Both the position numbers and the translations under genes were made by a program. Below the pieces are notes generated by a model. That model was not told the DNA's origin. It saw only the letters and a list, made by a program, of their open reading frames with translations, and searched no databases. DNA of 64,000 nt from NCBI GenBank assembly GCA_004123355.1, contig SCHM01000003.1, positions 4,049,058 to 4,113,057 on the forward strand, given 5' to 3'. The first letter of the stretch is position 1. Every line of letters begins with the position of its first letter. The stretch is from Amphirosellinia nigrospora. Lineage: Eukaryota; Ascomycota; Sordariomycetes; Xylariales; Xylariaceae. Below are positions 24,044-37,700 of this stretch, in pieces.

Positions 24044-25298
24044 GTTGACTGAAGGAAATGTAGACAGGGAGAGTAGATTCGTTGAATGGAATTCTCGGTC
24101 GAGAATCGTTGCAGGCGGGCTCTTTGGTGAGTGATGCAACAAACAATAAGAAGCCGAACAGAAGAAACCAAGTCAACCAAGTCTTGCGGCGGTGAAGTCA
24201 GGAGAAGATCGGGAAGTCGGGGGGTCGGGTATACTTGTGAAACCTTGTCTTCTGCAGGTACGTTGGATGTGCTTTAGTCACTACCTCCTCGAGCACCACG
24301 ATAGAATAGCGATCCTTTAAATAGAGGAGGAAGAAAAAAAGCTGCCCAAATGCGCACCACAGGCTACAGACTACCTAATAAGGTGGGAGGGGAGGGATCT
24401 AGGGCGATCTTGTGGTCGAATTCTGGTGCAGGCTAGCCTCACCCGGGCTACCCCCCTAGCCACACCCCCTAAGGGCGGGGGCGTGCCATCGCAACTGCTC
24501 TGACGCGAAACTTCTAGACGCTTCAAGCAACGACCAACGCCCAGCTCTCCTTTTCAACGCATGCGGAGGAACCTGGGCAGCAAAGCCACCGCCAGCCTTG
24601 TCCGCGAACCTAGGTATGCATGCATTAGCCTTAGGTAATTCCTGTTAAACATTATGTGGCGCCAAGTGCTCTCTGACTCTCTCTCGTCGCCTTTCGACCA
24701 TTATAGGAACCTTTCATTTTATTATAATCTTATTGTTCCTGTTCTCTCCTCTCCTGTCCCGTCACAGCCGTCTTGGCTGGGTATGACGACTACGACCACC
24801 CCTGCCAACCACCTTATCACCCCGCTCCTGTGTTATCGCCGTCTATCAGGCGCTATCGCTTCTCAGTCATGGTGGGGTCGAGTGTCTATTTTTTCCCCCC
24901 ATGCTGACCGCCCCGCCATGTAACATCACGTAGGTAGTAGGTAGATGATGTAGGTACGCTAGAAGGTTTCTCTGGCCAGTAAGCTTCAAGTTTCTTGTTT
25001 TGTTTTTTTTACTTATTCGTAGTATCAGGGAAACCAGCATAGCAACACCATAACCTGTTCTTGTCCCCGGAGTTTTAAGCTTATTGGTTATCACGAGCCC
25101 AAATAACGAATGATGCCATGTCTTAAAACATTGTATGTAGAACAAAGGTGGTAAATCTCGCCTCCAATTTTATTAGACACGTTAATTTCCCATGTGATAA
25201 GCTATCAATATTTGTATCAAGTGCACAATCTACGGCAGAGCCACACTATTCCGCTTACAACTCGATTCACCAGATTTGTAGAGTTTATTTTATTTGTG
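24044..25298. other. Hsp88 promoter and intergenic region
   Basis: Hsp88 reads leftward from 24043, so 24044-24650 should contain its promoter. CTTCTAGACGCTTC near 24510-24523 is compatible with a heat-shock element (inverted nTTCn/nGAAn units), but it lies about 470 bases upstream and is only suggestive. TAGGTAGTAGGTAGATGATGTAGGTA lies near 24931-24957. No gene is seen. Confidence 0.45.
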
Positions 25299-27541
25299 TT
25301 AGTCAACTACGTGCTTCTTATCTGCCCAAGACGGCTCAATACCACGACACACAGCTTCGTAGTCCCGGAATCTCTGGTCGTCTAGTGCCAGTTTCGGTGT
25401 TGTCCAGAACATGGCCCAGTTCATGTCGTTGAATTTCAACGTGCCCCTTGACCGCTCGAAATACCACTTATTGACGGGATTGTCCTTTCGACTCCTCCAA
25501 CACACACCTTCGGGAAAGCAGTCCCGGACCATGGCGTTGAACACAATGTCTGCTACGCCTCCTGCGCCCTGGCTTTTCCGGAGAACGGCAAACTTATCCA
25601 AGTATGGCACTCGTCGGCTTGGGTCTGTCGTGCCCGAGGGAATCTCCCATGTCAGAAGGGCCCCTCCTTCGTACTCGCCTGCAATGATAACTCCCGCAAG
25701 GTTACCGTTAACACGCTTCAGATAGTGTTTGACGTCGAGTTTTCTCCCAAAAGAGTCTTCGATCAAGTTTACCAACCGCGGAAGATCAATACGGGGGTCC
25801 GTTAAGCCGAGGCTGCTTTGTCCCTGCTGCGGGGGTCTCCACGGCGTGCTTTTAGGATTCGGAAATATAGTAAGAGGCATTCCGCGCTTAGCCAACGTAG
25901 TCAAAGATCCGATTTGGCAAGTTCCGGTTGACGACGTGATTGGCGTAAAACGTTCGGTAGGTAAGGAAGATGACTGAACCGGCTTGTCGGTCAGAAGACT
26001 ATGAATAAGCGGATTCTGCCCCGTCGAGTACCAACAAGTGCAAGATCCATTACGTTGTCCTCGGGCCTGCGCTCCTTTGCTGCTTCTTGTGGAGTTGTGA
26101 TGATGGCTGAGGAAGTTGGAGGAAGTAGAGAGAGAGCGTCCCTCGCCAGTTTGGTATTTTCTAGATGGCGTGCGTTATCGCTAGCTTCGCTAGACATACC
26201 CCGGCTTGCGGAAGCCTCTAAATGAGCCTGGACCTCCTGAAATTCATGTTCGAGATTCAGGAACAAATGCCTGCCTGTTGCACGATTATTCGCCGGTATG
26301 CCCCCGAGGAGTCGAGGATGATAATACGATAAACTTCGGCGGCCCTCAATATATTCGTGATGGGAGATTCGTCGTCAGGTATTTGTACGAACTGAAGACC
26401 AGAGAGTTGTCTAGTGAGAGCTAGGATAGCATCATTCACGTTAACGGGCTTGCGGATGCATGTGTCCGCTGTGTATCCAAGGGAAGGTATTACGGCGATA
26501 AGGTCGTCTTGTAAAGCTGTCATTAGCTCACTCGGGTTCCCAATGAATAGATCGTTTGAAGTATAGCGTGACATGGGATGGTCATCGGGCTTCGCTATAG
26601 TTATAGGTGAGTCAATTACTCGTGCACCTGGAGCATCATGATTGTCGATGGCTGTGGCTATACGTCTCGCCTGTGCAGTCGCAGTCTGCCTTTGAGTACT
26701 CTCGTCTTTACCATCACCATCGCAATCAACTACCACGATACTGGCCAAACCAAGCTTCCGAAGCCGACTGAGTGTCTTGGCCACCCCATTGACTGTAGTG
26801 TCATTTATTGTCTGGGGGCGTGGAACTTGACTAGGGCCACGAACAGGGGCTCTTGGAAAGTCAGGTCCTGTTCCGACTTCGGACTACTTTCTATGACGGC
26901 GGGCTCCCCATTGCTAGTCTTGACGCCGCTTCCGAGAACAGCTGAAGGTTCAAGTGTACCGCTGCGCGTGTTTGGATGTGTCTGTGCTGCGGTACGTTGC
27001 TTGAAACTCGTTGCTTTCCTCTCCAGGAAAGGCACAAACTTATTTATATAGGCCTTGGCATCTCGCTTAGTGACCGAGGTTTCGAGAATGGAGACCAAAA
27101 AGTCCTATACGTGACATGTATGAGTAATTGACTTCAAAATTAGGATGAAGGTGTTATATACCCTTTCTTGGTCCTTTTTCTGCTTCTGTGACTCTGAAAT
27201 GGAGGCATAGGGTGATACAAATGGCACCGTCGTTGTCGTTGCTCCACCACCGCTAGCCGCAGGTCGCGGCGGGTGCGAAGCCAGTGTAGAGGACGCTCTC
27301 CCGGCTCGATGCGACCATTCATCTGTCGTTTTATGTCCGGAATGCTTGAGCAGCGGTGTCTAGAGGGGTGGCAACATATTAGCCTTCAATCATACCACAC
27401 GTGCAATGCGGTCGCAACAAGGGGGGCTTGATCAGAGCATAGGTAGCAGCTAGTAGCAAGGTGAGTGAATGGGTGAGTGAGTGAGTGACGTACATTTAAG
27501 CCACCAGCAGCCTTCCTACAGGCTGTTTGTCGTAATATCAT
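25299..27541 (-). CDS. ARG2: mitochondrial N-acetylglutamate synthase (first step of arginine synthesis)
   Basis: The enzyme makes N-acetylglutamate from glutamate and acetyl-CoA in mitochondria; the Neurospora counterpart is arg-14. Exon 1 at 27541 encodes [16 protein letters not shown], Arg/Lys-rich without acidic residues, as expected for a mitochondrial presequence. Exon 2 (about 27361-27175) encodes [20 protein letters not shown]. The next exon starts [20 protein letters not shown]. The amino-acid-kinase-like part follows, then the C-terminal acetyltransferase domain with [20 protein letters not shown] (acetyl-CoA loop) and [20 protein letters not shown]. Apparent single-base losses: near 26815 ([18 protein letters not shown]), 26305 ([18 protein letters not shown]) and 26022 ([15 protein letters not shown]). 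Confidence 0.93.
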
Positions 27542-28590
27542 GACGCAAAGCACATCTTATATAATTCCCCGAGACTTGAAGATGGTAGAGGGAGATCTAT
27601 AATAATTAAAAGGGAATCGGAATCGTGGATAGCAAAGAACGAAAATAGCTGTAGTTATACTTAACCTTTTCGTGAGACTTGCATCACAGCACACCGTGAC
27701 TCAAAACTCAAAAGCCGCATAGCGTAGGTGGGATGCAACCTTGGAGTGTAGCGGCGGCAGCTTTACCGCAGTGATAAGGGACCGATAAAACTAAATTAGC
27801 GGCAGCTGGAGAGCTAAACCGCTAGCAGGAATGATCTCGCCACTAACAACGCTAGGCCAGGGACTAAGGCACCTGCTGTAGAGAGGTAGTCAAGGGCCCC
27901 TGGCCGACTGCATTGTTCAACATTGCAGGTGAGTAAAACCCCAACGCGCATCGTGACAGGCAAGGCACAGGTACAGGCACCATACGTAACGTACATATTG
28001 GAGCAGCGCATCGCCGTCCATCCCTTGGAGCCATAGTGTATACCCATGAGACTGCCACGAGACACCATATGCAGGGCAACCTGGCATACGACTCAATACC
28101 AGGCTTGTTTATCTTGGCAATTAGCCAGAACCCAAAGGGCTCGGCTCGGCTGTTTTATATAAGTTGGACTTTATTCAAGGTGAGCGACTGGTCATTTTCT
28201 GGTTGCCTCCTCCAAGCGATAAAGCATGCAACGCACCGCCGCTTGGGGTATCCCGTTGGACGGTATAGGTAGTACAGTAGTATTTCCGAAAATGGCATCT
28301 CGTGTAGCCTGCCGACGAATGGAAGACATAGACACAACCGTAAAGCACCAAGTCGCACCAAGTCGCACCAATTCCCATCTGCATAAGAAAGTCAAAACGC
28401 AGCTGGGCTACGTCGGAATGGCGCTTGTCTTAGATAGTACACGTACGGCCCGAACTCGGCAACGCCAACGCCCTTGCGTGAACGAACATATGGGGAGCTG
28501 GCTGTAGATGGATTGCGTGCACTTGTTCCGAGAGACTACAACATAACCCAACCCAACCGCGCTTTATACCTCGTTGGGAAACTCGAAAGA
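27542..28590. other. divergent intergenic region (ARG2 / amidase)
   Basis: Contains both promoters. No gene is supported. A short tandem GTGAGTGA run lies near 27461-27485, inside the ARG2 first intron next door. A duplicated AAGTCGCACC unit lies near 28349-28370. Confidence 0.45.
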
Positions 28591-30828
28591 ATGGATACGG
28601 GACCTGACACTCGCATGCCCTCCTGTAAGGGTGTTGATATCGAGGAGGCCTCCATCGCCCAGCTGCAGCAGTGGCTGCAAGACGGCAGATTCACATCGGC
28701 AGACCTGGCCGAATGCTACCTCGATCGGGTAGCGAGGGTTAATGGTGTTTTAAAGTTAGTTCGCCTGAAGCCAACGTCATCAAAAGATGGGTGCTAATGT
28801 GAATTGTGCGCAGGGCTATCATTGAACTGAACCCAGATGCGTTAGACATCGCCCGCGAGAGAGACAGCGAGAGACAATGCGGCTCTGTCCGCGGCCCGCT
28901 CCACGGCATCCCGTTCCTCGTGAAGGATGTAAGCGTAAGCTCTATAGTCTCGAATGCAGTTCTAACGCGCGATATATAGAATATCGCCACCAAAGACAAA
29001 ATGCAAACCACGGCAGGATCTACGAGTAAGCTATTTAGGCTCCGGCGTAAAACCTAAAGTTCGTCTGGTCTCATACTTTTACAACGTAGTGCTCATTGGG
29101 GCCGAGGTGCCCGAAGACGCCCAGGTTGTTCAGTTGCTACGCGAAGCTGGCGCAGTGCTCCTGGGACATGCTAACATGTCGGAATGGGCCTCCATGAGAG
29201 CCACCTACTAGTACCCAGCCCCAACAACATACCCAAAAGGTGTGGTTCTAGGCTAAGAGTTGTAGTGCTGAGGCTTATTCAAGCCGGGTGGCCAGAGCCG
29301 AAACCCGTACAATCTCGCCGAGAACCCTGGGGGTTCGAGCTCTGGCCCGGCCGCGGCTGTTGCCGCGAATTTGTGTGCATTCAGTTTGGGAACCGAAACA
29401 GACTCAAGCGTAAGCGGTGCAACTCTCTCCCAGGTGGTTATGATATGCAATTGACATTTATGGTCTTTTCAGGTTATACTACCAGCCGACCGAAATGGCG
29501 TTGTAGGCATAAAGCCTACTGTTGGACTAACATCACGCGAGGGAGTAATTCCAGAGTCCATAACCTCGATACGGTAGGTGCCTTTGGACGAACTGTTGCA
29601 GACGCAACGATAGCCTTCGATGCTATGTGCCAGCCTCCTAGGTAATTCTCTAGCTGTAAACTTAATAGCAATCAGTGGCTGATGAGAAGCTATAGAGACT
29701 TTATAACCCAAGTCGTTGGTAAGGATGATTTGAAAGGAGCCCGGTTCGGTATGCCGTGGAAACGGGTATGGGAAAAGGCTGCTTTGGATGAGTCCGCAAG
29801 TACACAATATCAGTCCCTTCAAGCTCTGATCAATCAACTACGGGCCTCAGGGGCAGAGGTTATACAAGTCGAGATACCTAGCGCTGAGGAGATGGTGCCC
29901 CTAGATGGTGGATGGGATTGGTACTGAAGATCCCCCGTCTCCAGAGGCATGTCCGCTGACCTAGCTAGGGACTATCCCTCGAAAATAGGGCACCCAGAGC
30001 AGTCCGAGTATACCGTGGTGAAAGTAGATTTCTACAACGACCTAAAGAAGTATCTCGTAGGCCTAGTTGTGAACCCAAATAACATTCGAAGCCTAGAGGA
30101 TGTAGTTGAGTACAACATAAAGCATACCAAACGAGAAGGCGGAGTACCAGGCACACACCCGGCATGGCCAACAGGCCAAGACAGCTTCGACAAGAGTCTA
30201 GCAACGAAGGGTGCTGAAGATGAAACGTATAAATGCGCGTTGAGTTTCATTCAGCAGAAGACTCGAGACGAGGGAATCGACGCTGCCCTAAACTATGAGG
30301 GTGAGCCCTTGGATGGCCTACTAGTCCCGTCCAAGCAGACGGCGGTGTTGCGATGCAGATAGCCGCTCAAGCAGGTTCGATATTTATTCTACATCTAATA
30401 GGAACAAACTAACTTGATGCAGGGTATCCGATGATCACCATTCCGGTTGATGTCGGAGACGACGGTGAGTTTGATTGATATGTACTTACGTAAGGGGAAG
30501 CTAATTGCCCATGTATATAGGTGTCCCATTTGGATTGGCGATTATACAGACGGCCTTCAAAGATAAACTAGTCAAGTATGGCGCAGCTATTGAGGCGGTC
30601 GTCGGTGGACGACCAAGGCCAACCTTTCGAAATATTCATGCTAACAACTGGATGTACGTTGGTGTACCCCCGAAGAGAAAAAAGTTTCTTCAGCACACTA
30701 GGTTTCGAAGAAGGTTTTCTTTAACTCAAAGCTGGAGCCCAAAGAGCTTGTTCCAATCAATCGTTTCAACAAGCAACACTTTTAGTGCTAAGCCGGAGGT
30801 TATATTTAAAATTCCATTCGCGAAGTAA
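28591..30828 (+). CDS. amidase-signature family hydrolase, multi-intron
   Basis: Hydrolyses amide bonds with a Ser-cisSer-Lys triad. The start at 28591 gives [20 protein letters not shown]. Landmarks: [29 protein letters not shown] (the triad lysine lies in this block), [33 protein letters not shown], then [19 protein letters not shown] with the catalytic serines, [19 protein letters not shown] and [13 protein letters not shown]. An apparent TAG at 29211 lies inside a phase-consistent intron ending TTGTAG near 29261. A TGA near 29925 is likewise explained by an intron of about 49 nt, giving [19 protein letters not shown]. Single-base losses remain near 29290, 29562 and 30345. The end after [11 protein letters not shown] is uncertain. 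No signal peptide. The substrate cannot be told. Confidence 0.85.
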
Positions 30829-32179
30829 ACTGTGAGCAAGACAACAAGGCTAGAGATTCAGTAGAAAAGAACCTGGACGCTCTTGATGATAACCACGAAA
30901 TTCTGCCCTTTTCTAGAGTTCTTGCTATTGGCTTACTTACTGGTTCCATTGCCTTTATTTCAATTTTTCCTCGGCATTTATTAATAAGAGCCCCTTCGTC
31001 AAGACTCAACAAGGTTCTTCGACATTGTAGACCCGGAAACCGTAATTACCCTCTAACGTAGTCATTTTTCATCTGACATACTTTAATGAGTAAGCTACAA
31101 CTAATTTCTTCCCCTCTTTTCACGTCATGCCTGGGGAGTATTAACTAGCGCTATCGATGGCAATCGTTTAATTCCATCTGCTTTTGGAGATGTAAATCAA
31201 TGTGCCCAGCCAGCAATACAAGAGGATGTGTAATGTAGCCCATGAATACAACCTCTCTATCGTAGAAGCTGCTTCAGCTTTGCTTCAAGCCCAAATATAT
31301 AGAAATGGAAATACAGTATGATGCCACTTAGTAATCCCAGCAAAGGTAGAACATTGTCAAGTCATGCAACTTAGCGGTGGTTTTACATTTTGCTCCAGGT
31401 TTAAAGAACTTAGAAGACTAAACCAAAAGAGGTTATTCAGCCAGAGCTATATTCCTTAATACACTGGTTATGATGTTAGTACCTACATAAAAATTAGTAC
31501 AAATGAGGGCCTAAGAACTCAACTTAAATTCGGATGGTAATAGTAATAGTAATGGTTGTTATATTAGCAATTAATTAGATAGCAGGCGAGAATCATATAC
31601 ATCCATTTTGTTCGAACTAGAAAGGTATTCAAATTTTGTGAACTTGATAGTGCGCTAGGATCATAGCTGTCTCTGGCTTTCTGGTGCATACCTGGTATCC
31701 TCTATGGTTGAATGTTTAGAAATGACCCCTAATAATAACAGTATAATAACTTGCTATAAAAATTCAGTACTACCTAGGTAGCTGGGGGAACACAATTCCA
31801 ACTAACCGCCCTACCCGCCTCCACGTGAGGGTTGCTACCAGCTTCCCGCCACCCCAGCCTTGTGTACGACGACATAGACAAGAAAGGTAGGGCAGGTGCA
31901 CTTAGGTATCATAGGCAACTTCGATAGTGCGCTTAACTGCAGATCTTGATTCGCTATGCGTAAACAAGGGTTGCTGAGGTTACGCAATTGGTTAACAAGC
32001 ACATGGCATTGTGAGGTTGCGCACATAGGGTAAATACATAACATATGTTTGAATTTATTTTTCTCGACATCGTTGGCCCTTCCACTTACACTATTAGCTT
32101 CAAGCATTTCTCCTACCACATTTCATGATTATCGACCACTGTGGTTTCCCTGGCTCACAATCACTGAATTACCGCAGCA
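30829..32179. other. intergenic
   Basis: AT-rich and gene-free, with a TAGTAATAGTAATGG-type microsatellite near 31537-31553 and CTACCTAGGTAGC near 31771-31783. It holds the GMC gene promoter. Confidence 0.5.
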
Positions 32180-34743
32180 ATGAAGCTATTCTTTCCTCAT
32201 TTGCTCGGCGTCTATGCGCTCCTGTGGCTCGCTTCAGGTATCCAAGTCTTCCCCAACAACAATGGCTCTTTAACCCTTCGGACTAGTTATGACTACATTG
32301 TCATCGGGCCGGAATTGGTGGTCTTGTCGTCGCCAATAGGCTATCGGAAAATGCTTCAGGTATGTATCACTACACACACGGTGCAGGTGCACAATTCGCT
32401 AACAAGTCATATTAAGTATCGGTATTGCTTGTAGAAGCCGGAGAGCTGTGGGTATTGCTTGTCAAAATTCACGATGTGTTATCTAAATTTTGACTCCTAG
32501 AGATGATCGAGGTGAAGACATAACGGTACCTGGCAACGTGGGCCAAGAGAATCCGTCCCGCTACGAATGGACCATGACAACAACACCGCAAGAGTTTCTA
32601 GACAATCGAACCCGATCGTTCGCCCAGGGACGAGCTGCTGGTGGCAGTAGTATCATGAATGGCATGTGTTGGACACGAGGCTCAGCTGCGGACTATGATG
32701 CCTGGAGAAACTTGGGGAATCCAGGTTGGGGATGGACGGATTTGCTGCCATATTTTCTGAAGGTACGAGAATTTCCTCATCTTCAACGTTAACTCCTGGT
32801 ACCTGAAATTAATACGCGCTACGATGTAGTCTGAAAATTACACGACACATAACGACACAATGCTGCAAAGTTTGCTTCGCATGAGGACTACGCATGGGAA
32901 GCACGGCAACCAGGGACCGGTCCAAGTTGGTTTTCCGCGCTATATTTATAATCAGACTTGTATGTGCTTAGATCGGGTGATCTGACGGATATGGATTCGA
33001 TTAGCTAATGCAAAGTAACACAGATAACTTCCTCGCTGGTATCCAGCAGCTCGGCATCCCGCTCAACGAAGATCTTAACAGTGGCTATGCCACAGGTGCA
33101 AGCTTAGTCCCAGCCAGTCTAACGGCGAAAAACCAGTCCCGGGCAGATGCTCGCACGGCATATTTGGATCCTGTTTTCTCGCGCTCTAATTTCGACCTGC
33201 TGACTGGTCACACCATTACACGGATACTCGGCGGAAATGTCCACAACAAAAGGTTTCAGAACTTATCTCACAGGCGTAAAGATGCACCGGAGGGAGTAAC
33301 TGTCACTGCAGTTGAGGTAAAGTAGACTCGCCTTAACCCCCCTTAACATGTCATAAGTGATGCGGGCTATCGAATTCTTTAGTGCTTGAAGTTTGACGTT
33401 TCATGCCTCTAGATCGCAGCGAATTCGACCACCCAGAGATATAACGTCTCTTGTACAAGGGAAATCATTGTGGCTGCAGGAGCGATCCTATCGCCTGTGT
33501 TGCTCCAGATTTCTGGCTTTGGACCAGTTGAACATCTGCGCAGTCTCGGCGTAGACGTCTTGGTAGATTTGCCCGGAGTCGGAAGCAACTTGCAAGACCA
33601 CATTATGGTCCAACCTGTGTACAAATGTGAGACTAGTTTCTTGTTAATAACATTATATACTGATAAAGTACTAGATACAGCGCCGGTGTGTTTTCGGCAT
33701 TAGATATTGTGGGAGACACAAGAGAAGCCGTCAAGGCCGAGTACCTTGCCAATCGCACTGGTAAGCTACAATTCGATCTGAGACCAACCCTAGTCTAGCA
33801 TCGAGTTTGCTGAGATATATAATAGGACCCTGGACCGCGACAATGGTTAATGCGGTGGCTTTCCCAGCCTTCGATGAGATAACTTCACAGCTTCTTCACC
33901 TTATCCCAAACGAAACGAATCAAAACCTCCCGCCAACATACGACGACACATTACGCGCGGGATACGTTGCGCAGCAGATTGAGATACTCGCTCTTCTCTC
34001 TCGTCGTGATGTCCCAGCTTACGAGCTCATGGTGGCATCCTGGGGTCAATTGGCTGTTGGCGCGATGCATACGTTGTCGCGAGGCACGGTTCATGCGCGT
34101 TCGTCTTCAATCTTCGATAACGAGCCACCGATACTCGATCCGCGGTTATGCTCGCACCCTTTCGATTGCGAGATCTTACGGGCGGGCCTCGAGCTCAACG
34201 ACCGTCTTATTACTACTGATGCCATGGCTGCGCTGCTCCCTGTGCCACCGCCGGGCCTCGGGCCACGGGACCTCCAGAATCAGACGACGCTCATGGAAAC
34301 GATTAGAAGCATGGCTCGTACGGAATTTCACCCCTCAGGCACTGTTGCCATGATGCCGCGCAGCGCTGGGGGCGTTGTCGATACGGATCTTAGAGTATAC
34401 GGGACGACGAACTTGAGGGTTGTGGATGCGAGTATCATGCCGCTGATACCTGGCGGACATATCCAGTCAGCTCTCTAGTGCGTAATTTCGGAACTATTTT
34501 CTTTTTGTTTTACCGGTTTTAGAGCAAGAGCAACGACTAACTCCGAGTGTTGTAGTGCTATCGCTGAGAAGGCATGTCCCTCATCTCTTCTCCTGACACT
34601 AGGCTCGCTCATGTTTTGAGTGGGTACATTAGTTGCTAACATGCTTGATAATTTAGGCCGCGGATATCATCAAGCTAGATAACCAGGGAAGCAATTCATC
34701 TACGACATACCCTCAACCGCTGTTATCACCACTCCATAGATGA
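32180..34743 (+). CDS. secreted FAD-dependent GMC oxidoreductase (aryl-alcohol oxidase-like)
   Basis: The signal peptide MKLFFPHLLGVYALLWLASG suggests export. The FAD fold YDYIVIG is followed, after a one-base loss near 32314, by GAGIGGLVVANRLSENAS. The GMC signature 1 region reads FAQGRAAGGSSIMNGMCWTR and signature 2 GAILSPVLLQISGFGPVEHL. The C-terminal catalytic region carries FHPSGTVAMMP, DTDLRVYGTTNLRVVDASIM and PGGHIQSALY, with the two expected histidines. At least eight exons. The join at about 33611/33676 makes QPVYSAGVFSALD. The last intron appears to use a GC donor (AAG|GCATGT, about 34573), joining to AADIIKLDNQG. Substrate (aryl alcohol, glucose or other) cannot be assigned. It follows the amidase on the same strand, but a shared pathway is only a guess. 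Confidence 0.9.
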
Positions 34744-37700
34744 AGATAAGTACCTGAGTCCTTTTAGGATGCCAGCGGAATATTCTGTCGGGTGAAGCCT
34801 AGGATGCTAGTTGAAAGTAACGATAACTCCCTGGTCGATCTCCTCTTCTGAAGTATTGACCTCGATATATTTGGTCTTCAAGCCTCGTTAACTGATTATA
34901 GCGGCTTCCCTTTTCGGTAAATCAAGCACGAAAGTGAAAAATAGCGAAGTGATCAAAGATCAACCTTTTGGGGAATGGAAAGGGGAAAAGAAGCGATGTG
35001 GTTACAATTGCGATGCTCAATAACCTCCTCCGACTTGGGTGTTACTCGTAGGTGCCTATATAACAATAGTATGGTAACATATACTAAACAGGGCGACAAT
35101 AGACTAATACTCATCATGGTCTGAGCTGGCATTTTTACTTGCAGATTCACGAACGTATGATGCTGATTGAAAAAGGAGTAAAATATGCATTTGATAATCT
35201 TTGAAACCCAGCGCATCACGAGGCACTACCCAGTCTCACGAAATGTTGTCCAATTCCCCAAAGGCCTCAATTGCCAATGCTTCACTTAAACCTCATAGGA
35301 TCCGAGACCCCGAGACCCCGAGACCCTAGGAATAAAAGAGGCTGAATGTATATAGCCAGGGAGTGACCTGTAGAAATGGCCAGACTTTCCACGCGACGGC
35401 AGATGTCAATACAGACCCTATACCCTGACTTGCGAGGTCTTGACAAGCGCATTATGTCATGAAATATTAAGTTGAGATATCCAAAACCTCAATAAGGTAA
35501 CTCCAATTACTCTATTCCTCTATAGTCACATTGATATTGTCTCCGAAAGCTGAATACAGAGAGCAGTCGGGCTCCTGATAGAAGTCGTCTATGATTAGCT
35601 GTATACATAGTATGGGAGTCAGAAAGGTAGGTGACCACATCCTCTCATAGTGTTGACATCATGATACCTCCTCTGAATAACATGTGGTATAAGAGGAGCA
35701 GGCGGTTCAAAATATGCAAGCGTTTGGGTGGAGGATGACCAAAGAGGATATTAATGAGCTTGACTAGCGTGGATTTAAGGGGAAACGACTGATCAATCAT
35801 CTGGCAGCGGGGTTGAGTTTATTGTCCGGCCTAGACAAGTTGGGATGTGCGTATCTCTTCTCTTCTCTGTACTTCGTTCACCGAACTTGCTTGTTAAACC
35901 CGAACGTACAAAATCCATAATTGGACTAGGATATATGTGTAAGGACGAAGCAGGGCTAAGAAAGAAGGGCCATGGCGAGGTTTAGCACCATCGCGGGACG
36001 AGGTTGGCCAAGGACGACAAGAGCCCACCTATCACAAAGACCAGACCTCATTATTCTACGATCAAAAGTGACGATCAAATTCTAACACGGAATACGAAGC
36101 GACTCATGCTACCTGTAAAAGAGCCCTCATCGACCTTGATAGTGTGTGTCGACTGGTAGACTGTTTTGACATGCTACAGACCATCAAGCAGCCCGAACAA
36201 TGATGAGATAATTGCCGAAGCGCTTTGGCTAGACGTGATCGGGTAGGGCTAATCCCAGAATAATACGGCTTCGTTTGGTTCAGCCTAGTTGCTCTCGTTG
36301 ATATGGTAAATTGGTTGACTCATAGCGCCGTCGTCGCCAGGACCACAATAGCCGTCCCATAACATTTAGGTAGGAGACGGTGACGTTTATCGCAATATCT
36401 TGCGAACCGCTTACAAGCAGCTCACTGATATAATATGCTCTAGACTACCATGCTCGCCTTTCCATACCTACTGGTCGTTTTTGCTTGAGCAGCTACTGCC
36501 TAACTAGGGACCGCCGTCAGAAAGGCTCTTGCAGAGTTTATGTAATGCATCATAAGTGAGGTGTTGAGGTGCCTGCAGTATGAGTGTAATTCATCAAGTT
36601 GCGCAGAAGGTGCATGTAAATAGGTAAGAAGTAGGTTTCTTGCGGTTTGTCCGATCGGATTTATCCAATTAGATCATCGAATCCGCATTGCCTAAGGCCA
36701 AAAAGAGTTATCTAATCTTTTACTGGTCAAGCTCCAAGAAATTATAGTTTTCAGCCAATTGGAAGGCCCCACCCAACACAATCAGCTAGGCAGCAGCAAC
36801 GCTCTCCTCCACCTATAAATTAGTGGTCCGTCTCCCACCCTCTTAGTTTTTTCTTTTCCTCTTCTTCTTCATACTTACCTTGAGGGACCATTTGAAGCTC
36901 CAGAATTTCGAATGGTAAGATAGGAGACCTGCATTGCACATCGCGGAGTTGACTGTCCTGTATTATCCTTCGGGATCGTACTCCTCGCAATTTTTGATAT
37001 TTTATCTTTGTTTTCATTGTGTGCATTGCCGTGAGCAGTGCCATGAAGAAGACGACGTAAGCTGCCGCTTCATCCTCTAGCTTCCAACCTAGCACCTAAA
37101 CGTCTTAGGTTGGCATTGTTGGATATTGAGGGCGTAGATTCCAGTAAACCCTAATTAGCCAATCTGTCAGATTAAATCTGCTGGTCAGTGAATTGCGATG
37201 GTGGTTGCTGAAATAGGTAACGTTTCCTGTGGCCATCCTGTCAGAAACCGGGTGTCCAAGGCTCCGGGCATGCAGTAGTTGAATATCCATAGAGATACCT
37301 GAGTAGGTAGGTACTGGCCTAAATATATACCTACTTACGACTTCGATTTAGTGCTGGCAGCCTATGACCTGCTGTGCCGCAATAATCTGCCGCAATAATC
37401 CGTCCACTTCGAATGGAGGGCACGCGGCAGCGTCACATATGTACCCAATCAGAATAATAAGCCCTATCAATCCGTCTTCCCCGCCGAGCTTCCAGACGGG
37501 CTCTTCCCACCCCATTTCATAATGCAATGCGCATCTCCAAGAAGGCGTTGTGCGGCTTGAAAAGCGGTGAGAGTGGTCGCAACTATCTAGCTTCATTCCA
37601 AGCGGCCGGTATATTGGGCCAACTTCAATTGTCCAGTGGAAATTCACGGTTGGGATTTCTTCACGCCATCATCGTTCAGACCAACTTAGTGTTACTATCA

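Noticed and set aside
29205-29265. In-frame TAG in the amidase suggesting a pseudogene
   Set aside because: A phase-consistent intron with a TTGTAG acceptor removes it and restores the family sequence.
29316-29345. tRNA-like GGGTTCGAGCTCTGG
   Set aside because: It lies in the amidase NPGGSSSGP codons; no cloverleaf forms around it.
29915-29970. In-frame TGA in the amidase
   Set aside because: An intron of about 49 bases with a GCTGACC branch site and CTAG acceptor gives WDWDYPSK, as in the family.
36820-37290. Minus-strand ORFs of 91 and 61 codons
   Set aside because: No start context, splice partner or family features.
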